Shown here piece after piece: positions 24,689 through 34,464 of a stretch of 64,000 nt of DNA. Numbering within the stretch: position 1 is the first letter of the stretch; each line of letters opens with the position of its first letter. Position numbers and translations under genes: made by a program. The stretch comes from Rehmannia glutinosa. Its lineage: Eukaryota; Streptophyta; Magnoliopsida; Lamiales; Orobanchaceae. The stretch covers positions 86,814,616 to 86,878,615 of the forward strand of contig CM071924.1 in NCBI GenBank assembly GCA_016081115.2, in the 5' to 3' direction. The notes beneath the pieces were generated by a model. It made no database searches, had not been told where the DNA came from, and saw nothing but the letters and a program-made list of their open reading frames with translations.

Positions 24689-24915
24689 TGTTAGATAAAT
24701 GTTTTTATCATGATTTTGATGATTTTGTTCAAATAAGTTTTTAAACCGAAACAATGTCCCTAAATGTTGTCTAAATACTTCCGATCGATTTAAAATATTT
24801 TTACTATTTTTCGGAGTATTTTTTAGAATTTATTTTCGAAAAAGAGGGCAAAATCTAAAAACCGAGATAATTTATTCACCCCCCCTCTAGATTATCGTAG
24901 CCACTTGGACTAATA
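24689..24915 (+). repeat. 3' LTR of the first Sirevirus element
   Basis: 227 bp, starts TGTTAGATAAATG and ends GGACTAATA, followed by the CAAAA duplication. Confidence 0.92.
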
Positions 24916-25217
24916 CAAAACACTAAGTTGTGTTATTTTTTAAACTTCCTCACATTATTTCCACTTACATATGATATTAGCCCCTCAAAACACTGAATTT
25001 GCATTGAGTATCATAAATAGACATTGTGTAACATTCTCTTAGCTTTCTAATGGGGTAAAAATCATGTCGATTGGACTTCGAATGAAAAAGTTATGTCCAT
25101 AATATAAAATTATTCCAGCTACGCGTGAAATGGATTTTTGACATTTCTTGTCGTGAGACTTGTTTAATCCACCAATAACTTAAAAATAAATAAAATAACA
25201 CAAAATGACACTAAAAC

Positions 25218-25727
25218 TAGGGGTGGCAACACGATAACATGACACGAAAATGATATGAAAATAATGGGTTAGTGTTTAGTCTTATCTTATTTGTGTCCTT
25301 ATCGTATCGACATGATCAGGAAACAAAAAAATCGTGTTGTGTTCGTGTTTTGCTCATGTAAACACGATAAGAACACGAACATGATAGCGACACAATAAGA
25401 ACACGGTAAGGACACGTTTACCTGTAAGTAACACATTAATGACACATTTATCTGTCAGTGACATGATAACATGTTATTTTGTATGTTAGTATCGTGTAAT
25501 ATCATGTAATTTTCTACCGTGTATTAACGTATAAATTAATTTCTTTTTATTTTTGACTTATTGTGCCATGTCGTGTCGTGTTGGGACGTGTCGACACACA
25601 ATTTTTTGTGTTTGTGTTTGTGTCGGAGCTGATCCTTATCGTGGTGTATTTGTGTTTGACCTTGTCGTGTCGTGTTGTTATCGTGTCGACATGAAACACG
25701 ACACTATTACACGGTTTATCACCCCTA
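25218..25727. mobile_element. hAT-like MITE rich in CGTGTCGTGT words
   Basis: Ends are TAGGGGTGGCAACACG and, reverse-complemented, TAGGGGTGATAAACCG. Flanks ACTAAAAC (25210-25217) and ACTAAAAT (25728-25735) match at 7 of 8 bases, as expected for the 8 bp hAT target duplication. The interior is made of ACACGA/TCGTGT words in both orientations, so the single strand could fold extensively. No transposase is encoded. Confidence 0.8.
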
Positions 25728-25838
25728 ACTAAAATATGCAACATGCCTAAATGTAGAGATAGGGGCGAGCAAAAGAGCTCCTTGTTCCATTTTTAGACCT
25801 TTAGATTCGATAATAGAGTCCCTTTACTTTTGTTAGAT

Positions 25839-26270
25839 AAATGTTTTTATCATGATTTTGATGATTTTGTTTTACACCAAAACAATGTTATTTATATGTT
25901 GTCCAAACACTCCTAAATGATTTAAATTATTTTTACTAATTTTCCGGAATATTTATTCAAGTTTATTTTCGACTAAAATATTGGACAACACTTTTGATGA
26001 TTTCATGTTAATGAGTTTTTACATTTAAACTATGTTTCTAAATGTTGTCCTAATACTCCTAAATGATTTAAAATGTTTTTACTAATTTTTGGAGTATTTC
26101 TTAGAGTTTTTAATTTGATAAAAATTGGACAACACTTTTGATGATTTTGTGTTAATTGGTTTTTACACCAAAATAATATTTATAAATGTCGTCCAAATAC
26201 TCCCAAGTGATTTAAAATGTTTTTACTAATTTTTTGGAGTATTTCTTAAAGTTTGATTTTGACAAAAATC
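25839..26270 (+). repeat. Three 144 bp tandem units in the 5' LTR
   Basis: Each unit contains TTTTGATGATTT, a CCAAATACTCC-like word, GATTTAAAATGTTTTTACTAA and GGAGTATTT and ends TTGGACAAC. The right LTR has the same spacing (GGACAAC at 31635, 31779, 31923). The short LTR of the first element carries one unit. Confidence 0.88.
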
Positions 26271-26671
26271 GGACAACATTTCAAATTGGAGGTCGACTGG
26301 TCGCCCAAATGGTCGACCGGTACCTGAAGAGTTTGAAACTTGAAACAAAAAAGAACAGAAATGGAATGGTCCAGGGGAGGGCCGACCAGAGTCACCCCCA
26401 GGCGGCCGGCCGACCCCCTCCGACCGGTCGCACCCCCTGCAACCCCTACCTGGATCGCACTATTTTCATTCAAACGTTCGAAATCTTATACAGGGCAACC
26501 GGTCGCCCTATATAATTTTGTGACATCAAAATTGTGTCGTTTGAAACTCTTATCAGTAAGATTTACTTTTTATTTTTGTACAATATTTCTACATCTTGTG
26601 ATCTTCTTTTTGTAGACAAAAGTGAAGATGAAGGAGCCTATGTTGGGAGCCTATGTTGGTGAAGACTTCCA

Positions 26672-26680
26672 TATAAATAG
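26672..26680 (+). promoter_or_regulatory. LTR TATA box
   Basis: TATAAATAG followed by GAGGATGAATTGAAGAC and an A/C-rich leader, typical of a plant LTR promoter. The same box is at 32336-32344 in the right LTR. Confidence 0.6.
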
Positions 26681-26917
26681 AGGATGAATTGAAGACACAA
26701 AACACAACAACACAAGCAAACACACAACAAGAAATCTGCAAATTTCTCTAAGCTTTCACTTTCAACATTCTTGTTGTATTTATAGCCTAAGTATTTCACT
26801 TTCACATCTTGAGGTCTAGGTTTTATTTCTTGATTACACTTGCACTCAAATTGTAATATTCATTATTGAGTTGTAATCTTAATTTTGGTTATCATTCAAC
26901 ACAAGACATCCTTGTGA

Positions 26918-27165
26918 GTATTCTTGTGGAAAGAATACACTTGGGTGATCTAGGTGATAGGTGTTTCAAGAGTGTGGTGCTCTTGAGGTATTGAAGAATT
27001 TGGTATTCTTCAAGGTTTAAGATTGTGGTAATCTTCACAATGTGCCGTTGGAGATTGTGGTAATCTTCAAGAGAGATTGTGGTAATCTCAAAGGTGGTTT
27101 TGAAGAAGAGTGTGGTGCTCTTCAAGGTGATGTTGTAAGATGTTGTATTAATTTTGGTAATTAAT
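26918..27165 (+). repeat. Array of eight stem-loops with TGGT-type loops in the 5' LTR
   Basis: Consecutive hairpins: 26918-26938 (8 bp stem, loop GTGGA), 26966-26986 (7 bp, TGTGGTG), 26991-27013 (9 bp, TTGGT), 27019-27035 (6 bp, GTGGT), 27052-27066 (5 bp, GTGGT), 27073-27089 (6 bp, GTGGT), 27105-27123 (6 bp, TGTGGTG), 27147-27165 (7 bp, TTGGT). Loops are nearly constant while stems differ in sequence. They lie downstream of the TATA box, so they should be in the transcript. Confidence 0.85.
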
Positions 27166-27383
27166 AAAATCTTTTTTTTTTGAAATCCATCCCGGAGATA
27201 CTGGGGTGGTAGAGGATTAGGCCCTAGGTGGGTTGAACCTCTATAAATCGACGCGTGTTGTTTGCATTCCGCACCTTTATTATTGTCTTGGCGTAATTGG
27301 TTCTAAAAAGAGGGCATAATCGAAAGATGGAGATAATATATTCACCCCCCCTCTAGATTATCGTAGCCGCTTGGACTTACAAG

Positions 27384-27396
27384 TGGTATCAGAGTC
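27384..27396 (+). other. Primer-binding site, initiator tRNA-Met type
   Basis: TGGTATCAGAGTC starts two bases after the LTR and fits the usual Copia site. Confidence 0.88.
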
Positions 27397-27445
27397 AAAC
27401 TCTTTGGCAAGCTCGTTCCACATTGCAAGTAAAGAGGAATGATCA

Positions 27446-28740
27446 TTGGCTACGAATGAAGTCTACATTACCGGCGCCTCCACCACCAAGCCACCACTAT
27501 TCGACTCCAAAAATTATGCTTTTTGGAAAGAAAGAATGGAATGCTATTTACAAAGTTACGGGTTCGACATTTGGAACACCGTTATCAATGGAGAATCCAT
27601 TCCGATGAAAGACACACCTCACACCTCCAAAGCTTTCAAGGAGCTCAATGATGAAGAGAAGAAAATTATCTCTTTAAATGGTAAAGCTCTTAATGTTATT
27701 TATTGTTCACTTACCATTTTGGAATATGATCATATTGTAGGAATTAAATCGGCTCATGAAGTATGGAGAAAATTAGAAGAAGTATATGCAAATGAAAGGA
27801 GCCACTCAAAAGCATCTACTTCTCAAATGGGTACAAACCCAACATGGGATGAGCTTCCTACAACTTCCGACGTCGGTGATAATGAACGATGTCTTATGGG
27901 CTTCGAAGAAGAAAATGAGGTAAGTTCTAAACCCTCCACTTCTTATGATAATGTATTACAAGATGATTATAGTGAATTGCAAAATGATTTTGATGAGCTT
28001 CAAAATGAATTCCAAAGTTTACTTGGTAAATACAAAAATTTAAAAAAGGAATTCAATATTTTGAAATATGATAGGGATAATTTATTTTCCTCTTATGAAT
28101 CACTTTCATGTGATCACACCACCACACTTGATAAGGTTAGAATCCTTAAAAAAGAAAATAGTACTCTTATTGAGGATATTAATTGCATGAAAAAGGATTT
28201 ATCAAAATCCAAATTGAGTACCGATAAAATGACCAATATTGTTGATATTCATAGTTGTGAAAAATTTAAACAAGGACTTGATCATAAGCATAGTGTTGTT
28301 AATTATGTGAAAAAAATCAAGTTCCTATGTATGTTGGTCATTATGCTCCAAAAATTATTACTTGCTTTTATTGCGGTAAAAAGGGTCATACGGTAAATAC
28401 TTGTCGGGCTAGAAATAGCTCTAATTATTGTTGGAGACCTAAAAGTCTCAAAGCTAATCCCAAAGGACCCAAACACTTGAGGGTACCACAAAACAATGTC
28501 ATATTAGGTACCCGGCGAAATAATAATCGAAGAAAATTCATACCGCCAAGAAGACATCAAATGACTATTTCATTTGATCAAAGGAGAAGACTTCACCACA
28601 ATGAATTTCCAAGAGAAAGACAATATCAACAATGGAAAGGAAACAATCCTTGGAAATTGAATAATTGGAGAAACTATCATCAACAAGATGATTTTCAAAA
28701 GGGAAGATATCATCAACAATGGGAACGAAACAACCCGTAG
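27446..28740 (+). pseudogene. gag: Sirevirus gag with internal deletion
   Basis: The ATG at 27446 starts a 316-codon frame. The first ~115 residues match the UBN2-type capsid start (PPLFDSKNYAFWKERMECY; SAHEVWRKLEEVY). Then, at about 27795, the sequence jumps to a Ser/Thr-rich linker (SKASTSQMGTNPTWDELP) and the coiled coil (LQNDFDELQNEFQSLLGKY). Compared with the gag at 18841 the rest of the capsid domain and its first zinc knuckle are missing. The frame is lost near 28300 and recovered at 28327-28740, where an intact knuckle CFYCGKKGHTVNTC and a Gln/Arg/Asn-rich basic tail are encoded. Confidence 0.85.
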
Positions 28741-29590
28741 AAAAGGCGTAATTGGTAAATCGTATCTCCCTATTTAAATATTCATTTTATTTTGTTATGC
28801 ATGTTTTTATTTGCAAAATGAGTTTTCAAATATTTATTTTAAAATTAAGGTCTTCAATATATATTTGTGGTTTTAAATATTTTGAAAAAGAAGACCTTTA
28901 TGATGCTTATTAAACCCTTGTGCATTCACTTAGACTAAAGTTTTTATCATCTATTATGTAGTTTTATGGCATAAGCTTATTTGTGATATCTCTTTGCTAT
29001 AGCCTACACTTGCATTATTATGTTTTGTGCTAGAATTGTTAAGAATTATGTAGGATATATATATCTTCACCAAAGGCTATTCATGTCATATTGTGCATGA
29101 ACTATCGAGGAACGCTCACTATTGTTATTCATTTTATAGACTCGATATATTTATGTCATATGCCTATGTGCTTGTATTTCACAATATTTTATACAAGTGC
29201 CATTAAGAGATATTTTGATTTTTGAAAGGCATTATTTGACATAGCTTGTTTTATCCAAGATTTGTAAAGGATTATACTTTGCTTTAATTGAACATTTGAT
29301 TTTTATCCTTCTATTAAGTTATGCATTTTATTGCACATATAAATGCCATTATTCTTGGTTGCTTTGTCAAAACTCTTGTTCATATGCTTATGAGGTCTCA
29401 ACTATATGTTCTTGAATTTTTCAAATTTCAAAAGAGACCTTATATAGCTTCCTATACGCTTATTTGAATTTACACGTTGTATGAAACTCGTGATAAATTA
29501 TTTTAAAGCATAGTATGTGTTACTTGTTATAGTGTCTCTATCATTCGATATTACTATGCTCTTGTGCAAAATTACTTGTTAAGATTTTGC
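28741..29590 (+). other. Non-coding filler in place of protease and integrase
   Basis: AT-rich, no ORF and no visible similarity to the protease-integrase segment of the neighbouring element. It contains local inverted repeats, for example AAGGTCTTC with GAAGACCTT (~28848-28904) and AGGTCTC with GAGACCT (~29393-29438). Confidence 0.6.
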
Positions 29591-29601
29591 AGAAATTTTT
29601 T

Positions 29602-30663
29602 AACAAGCTTGATAACCAAGGCAAGGTTAGTAGCTCTAAGGTATTATCAATAAGAAGGTATTGATTTTGATGATACATTTGCATCCTTGGTTATTCACAT
29701 TTTACTTGCCTATTCTTGTTTTAAGAAAATTTCAAGCTTTACCAAATGGATGTTAAATCCACATTTCTAAATGGTTTTATTCAAGAAGAAGTCTATGTAA
29801 AACAACCTCCGGAGTTTAAAAATTTTTCTAGGCCAAATAATTTTTGTTAAAGGCCTTGTATGGTTTAAAAACAAGTACCCCGTGTATGGTTTGATAGACT
29901 TAGCTATTTTTGCTAAATGGTTTTACAAGAGGTAAAGTTTTTATTACTCTCTTTGTTCTTGAAAAAGGACAAGATTACTTACTTGTGCAATGTATGATAT
30001 TTTTGGTGCTTCTAATGAATTCTTGTGCAATAAATTTTCTAAGTTAATGAAAGGAGAATTCAAGATGAGCATGATGGAGGAGCAAATATTCTTCCTTGAC
30101 TTCAAGTTAAACAATGTCAATCAAAGTGTACAATAGAACCTTTAAAGAAGTTAGGCATTGAAGAAGGAAGAATTATCTCAACCTCTATGGTTACCAATGT
30201 AAAAGATTGACAAAGGTTGAGGAAGGCATATCGGTTGACAAACAAATTCAAGGTATGTTTTCTTGTATTATTCCCATAGACTCTACATTTTATATGACTT
30301 ATGTCTATATGCTCGATTTCAAAAACTATCCCAACGAATCTCATTAAAGTGCCGTTAAAAGAAATTTTCAAATATTTAAAAGGCACTTCTTCGTATGACT
30401 TGTTGTATCCAAAGTATTAAAACGTTCTTATTTTTCCGAGATAACAAGTTCGGTGTTAACAATTTCTCAAAATATGGTTCGTCATAATCGAACTAAACAT
30501 ATTGAGATTTGATATCTTTTTAAGGGATTGCGTTTTTTTTAACAAAAACTTGAGATGTGTTTAATTACGTCTCAAAGTTAACTCGCGGACATTTGTTCAT
30601 TTACCGCCGAGTCTTTTTACCTCATTTCGAGCTTGATTATGACATAATGAATATTGAATGAGG
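29602..30663 (+). pseudogene. pol: Reverse transcriptase and RNase H remnants
   Basis: Collinear with the reverse transcriptase of the first element but heavily mutated. Recognisable: the NKLDNQGK start at 29602, YQMDVKSTFLN at ~29738, EEVYVKQPP at ~29785, and the RNase H tail with NRTKHIEI at ~30490. The YVDD region is lost near 29990. It ends at an ATGAATATTGAATGA matching the end of the intact pol. Confidence 0.85.
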
Positions 30664-31040
30664 TCTATGTTTGCATTTTGCACGTTCTTAAATCTGAGGG
30701 GCGAAAAATCGGATTTTTGGTTCAAACTTCGGATTTTAGAAAACTGGATGAACCATTTGGCCGATTTATTGGGGAAAGGCCGCCCATGACCCCCACCGGT
30801 CGCCTAGACCATTTTCAGCAATAAAATTGCTTCTGTCCTTCATTTTGTTATTTTGGTTATTTTCTTCCAAAATCGAACCCATTTGCAAATTTCACACACA
30901 ATTCACCCAATGAGCAATGTTTCCCTTTTATTCGGAATTTAAGCTTAAATGCTCAATATGCTCGATAAATCTATAATATTGCGCACTTTGATATAATTGT
31001 ATGATATTTTTATCGTGCTAACATTATTTTTGATGATTCC

Positions 31041-31480
31041 AAAGGGGGAGAAACAAGAAAAACGCTCATAAGCTCAAAGAAGCGTAAATAAGCTCGCAAG
31101 AAAAGCTATTAGCTAAAGCTTTTAAAAGCCAAGCTATGGATTATACTTGGTCCATGTGATGTATTATGGACTTTTATACTTGACTAATGATGCTTTTGTG
31201 ACAGGGGGAGCTTATAAGCTCATGATATTCAAGCTTAGGTTGTAAAAGCTAAGCTTTAAGTTTTTAGTTGTTGCTTGTATACTTGTTCTTGATATGCATG
31301 TTGATAGGGGGAGCTTGTGCAAAAATGATTTTGAAAAATCTTTGCTCATATCCTTGTATGTTTGTACTTATGATAAATCTTACTTGTAATGGTTTGATGT
31401 TTTAAGACTGGAAAATTGGTTTTGTTTTTAAAAGCAACTTCCTAAAATTGTTTTGGTTTGTAATCATCAAAAAGGGGGAG
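31041..31480 (+). other. Repeated polypurine tracts before the 3' LTR
   Basis: AGGGGGAG cores at 31041-31050, 31201-31210, 31304-31313 and 31471-31480; only the last touches the LTR. This repetition is a Sirevirus trait. AGCTT/AAGCT words fill the gaps. Confidence 0.8.
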
Positions 31481-31482
31481 TT

Positions 31483-33043
31483 TGTTAGATAAATGTTTTT
31501 ATCATGATTTTGATGATTTTGTTTTACACCAAAACAATGTTATTTATATGTTGTTCAAATACTCCTAAATGATTTAAATTATTTTTACTAATTTTCCGGA
31601 GTATTTATTCAAGTTTATTTTCGACTAAAATATTGGACAACACTTTTGATGATTTCATGTTAATGGGTTTTTACATTCAAACCATGTTTCTAAATGTTGT
31701 CCTAATACTCCTAAATGATTTAAAATGTTTTTACTAATTTTTGGAGTATTTCTTAGAGTTTTTAATTTGATAAAAATTGGACAACACTTTTGATGATTTT
31801 GTGTTAATTGGTTTTTACACCAAAACAATGTTTATAAATGTTGTCCAAATACTCCCAAGTGATTTAAAATATTTTTACTAATTTTTTGGAGTATTTCTTA
31901 AAGTTTGATTTTGACAAAAATCGGACAACATTTCAAATTGGAGGTCGGCCAGGTTTGCCCAAATGGTCGGCCGGTACCAAGAGTTTGAAACTTGAAATGC
32001 GAGAAAAAACAAAATCATTTACGTACAAAAAGAGGAGGGGACCGGTCCAGGGGAGGACCGACCGGTCGCACCCCTGGGCGACCAGTCGACCCCCCCTCCG
32101 ACCGGTCGCACCCCCTCTGCAACCCCTACCTGGATCGCACTATTTTCATTCAAACATTCGAAATCTTATACGAGCAACCTCGCCCTATGTAATTTTGTGA
32201 CAAAAAAATTGTGCCGTTTGAAACTCTTATCAACAAGATTTACTTTTTATTTTTGTACAATATTTCTACATCTTGTGATCTTCTTTTTGTAGACAAAAGT
32301 GAAGATGAAGGAGCCTATGTTGGTGAAGACTTCCCTATAAATAGAGGATGAATTGAAGACACAAAACACAACAACACAAGCAAACACACAACAAGAAATC
32401 TGCAAATTTCTCTAAGCTTTCACTTTCAACATTCTTGTTGTATTTATAGTCTAAGTATTTCACTTTCACATCTTGAGGTCTAGGCTTTATTTCTTGATTA
32501 CACTTGCACTCAAATTGTAATATTCATTATTGAGTTGTAATCTTGATTTTGGTTATCATTCAACACAAGACATCCTTGTGAGTATTCTTGTGGAAATAAT
32601 ACACTTGGGTGATCTAGGTGATAGGTGTTTCAAGAGTGTGGTGCTCTTGAGGTATTGAAAAATTTGGTATTCTTCAAGGTTGAAGATTGTGGTAATCTTC
32701 ACAAGGTGCCGTTGGAGATGGTAATCTTCAAGAGAGATTGTGGTAATCTCAAAGGTGGTGTTGAAGAAGAGTGTGGTGCTCTTCAAGGTGATGTTGTAAG
32801 ATGTTGTATTAATTTTGGTAATTAATAAAATCTTTTTTTTTTGAAATCCATCCCGGAGATACTTGGGTGGTAGAGGATTAGGCCCTAGGTGGGTTGAACC
32901 TCTATAAATCGACGTGTGTTGTTTACATTCCGCACCTTTATTATTGTCTTGGCGTAATTGGTTCTAAAAAGAGGGCATAATCGAAAAGATGGAGATAATC
33001 TATTCACCCCCCCTCTAGATTATCGTAGCCGCTTGGACTTACA
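31483..33043 (+). repeat. 3' LTR of the second Sirevirus element
   Basis: 1561 bp, same architecture as the 5' LTR: 144 bp units, GC-rich patch, TATA at 32336, hairpin array 32582-32826. Hairpins at 32630, 32681, 32734, 32766 and 32808 are intact; those at 32582 and 32655 have a mismatch and one at ~32714 has lost four bases. Confidence 0.92.
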
Positions 33044-33390
33044 ACTTTCTATTAGTTATATTCTATTAGTCAAGCGCTAGCGCTTTTATAAGGTTAGAGG
33101 GCTGAGAAGCTCTTGCTTGCTGCTTGTTGTCTACTTCGCGAGCCTTCACCGCCCGCTTACGTAACTTCCCTTCTTTTCGTCCGTCCACATCATTACACAA
33201 AACACAAAAAATATGCGAAAACAATAGACACAAATTTGGAAAGCTATTTTTTATATATAATTTTAATTGAATACCAAAAAATTGTAATTTCAATAGAAAT
33301 CAAATTTTTGTATTATGCATATTCAATTACTTTTTATAATATTGTGAAATGACTTTATTTATAGAAACATCTTAACATATATATATATAT

Positions 33391-34444
33391 AGGGGGAAGA
33401 TCAAGTGAGACCATGTCTCTAGGTGAGACACAATGGACTAATCTCAACCATCCCCCACTATTAATCAATGGGTATGATTTAATGGATAAAAAATATATTA
33501 AAATATTAATTTAATCAATATAAGGATAGTAGGGTAAAATAACATAACAAGTTAGTTACAAAAATGGAATCAAATCTATTTCTCTCTCATACATTTCCTT
33601 TTCCCCAATCTCACGTCTCTCTTTCTCTCTCTCTCTCTCATTCCTCCATTAACGCAAATAAAGAAAACGCAGAAGAACTCGAAAATTACAGAGAAAAACA
33701 CGAAAAATCGGTGCAATATTACAGATAAATAACGAACAGTGAGTTCGAAAACTAAATATGCAACAAAACTCAACTAAATATGCATTATCTGAAAACTATC
33801 TATGCAGCGTAAAAAAACTAATATGTAGTGCAAAGATAACCAACTATACAAGATGTCATAAATTATGCAACAAAATCAACTAACTATGTATTATCTAGAA
33901 ACTATCTATGCATTGTGGAATAACTAAATATGCAGTACATTATGTAACATCTCATTTTTATAATTTCCAAAAGCAACATCCCATTTTCATAACTAAATAT
34001 ACATTATATTGAACTGTATTTATGCGGTGTAGTATAACTACATATGCGACGTTATATTCAATTATGTCTTGTTTTCATAAAACAGTGCAACAAAATAACT
34101 AAATATGCATTATTTGATGTCTAATTATGCAGTAGAAGAACCCTAACTATGTTGTAAAATAAAAATATTTGGAAAGAAAACAGGTTCCTTAAATTCCGCC
34201 ACAAAATCCTAAGCGATGTCTATTTCAACCCTTAAAATCATTTAGGGACCACTAATTTGAACCATAAAATCCGGGGACCACTAATTTGAATCACAAAATT
34301 ACAATCTTACCCTTAAAATCAGCAAAAATTAGGAAATAATTAAAAAAACTGAATTAATCACATCCCTTCATTTTTTAAGATCAATGGGTAAGATGGGTCC
34401 ACACTGTCTCACCTAGGGAGGGTGGTCTCATTTGAACCAAATCC
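33391..34444. mobile_element. (TA)n-flanked MITE-like repeat, copy 1
   Basis: Embedded between TA runs (33377-33390 and 34445-34463). Its ends are inverted: left AGGGGGAAGATCAAGTGAGACC and, reverse-complemented from the right, AGGATTTGGTTCAAATGAGACC; both continue into GTGAGAC blocks. The interior reiterates words such as CTATGCA, ATATGCA and AACTAA. This resembles the Micron type of MITE known to sit in TA microsatellites; the superfamily is uncertain. Confidence 0.6.
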
Positions 34445-34464
34445 TATATATATATATATATATA

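Larger units (their letters stand above)
18557..24915 (+). mobile_element. Full-length Ty1/Copia LTR retrotransposon, Sirevirus (SIRE/Maximus) type
   Basis: Two 227 bp LTRs (18557-18783 and 24689-24915) enclose a primer-binding site, gag, pol and a polypurine tract. CAAAA flanks both sides (18552-18556; 24916-24920), a perfect 5 bp target duplication. Terminal TG/CA has decayed to TA at the left end of the left LTR and TA at the right end of the right LTR. Pol order is protease, integrase, reverse transcriptase, RNase H, which defines Copia. A coiled-coil C-terminal extension of Gag and several polypurine-tract copies before the 3' LTR (24317, 24471, 24564, 24673) are Sirevirus hallmarks. Several frameshifts and stops make this copy non-functional. 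Confidence 0.92.
25831..27381 (+). repeat. 5' LTR of the second Sirevirus element
   Basis: Starts TGTTAGATAAATG, ends GGACTTACA. In order: three 144 bp tandem units (period set by GGACAAC at 25983, 26127, 26271), a GC-rich patch with CGACCGGTCG-type palindromes (26284-26455), a TATA box (26672), an A/C-rich leader, a run of hairpins (26918-27165), and a C-tract hairpin near the end. Confidence 0.92.
25831..33043 (+). mobile_element. Second Sirevirus-type Copia element, long LTRs, internally deleted
   Basis: LTRs at 25831-27381 (1551 bp) and 31483-33043 (1561 bp) are flanked by a perfect ACTTT duplication (25826-25830; 33044-33048). A good tRNA-Met primer site, a gag ORF, reverse transcriptase and RNase H remnants and four polypurine-tract copies lie in order. 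Protease, integrase and most of the polymerase are absent, so it must have moved with help from an intact relative. LTR ends and internal parts are clearly related to the element at 18557, whose LTR looks like a short version of this one. Confidence 0.9.

Noticed and set aside
33066..33090. AAGCGCTAGCGCTT palindrome
   Set aside because: Single short palindrome without repeats or partners.
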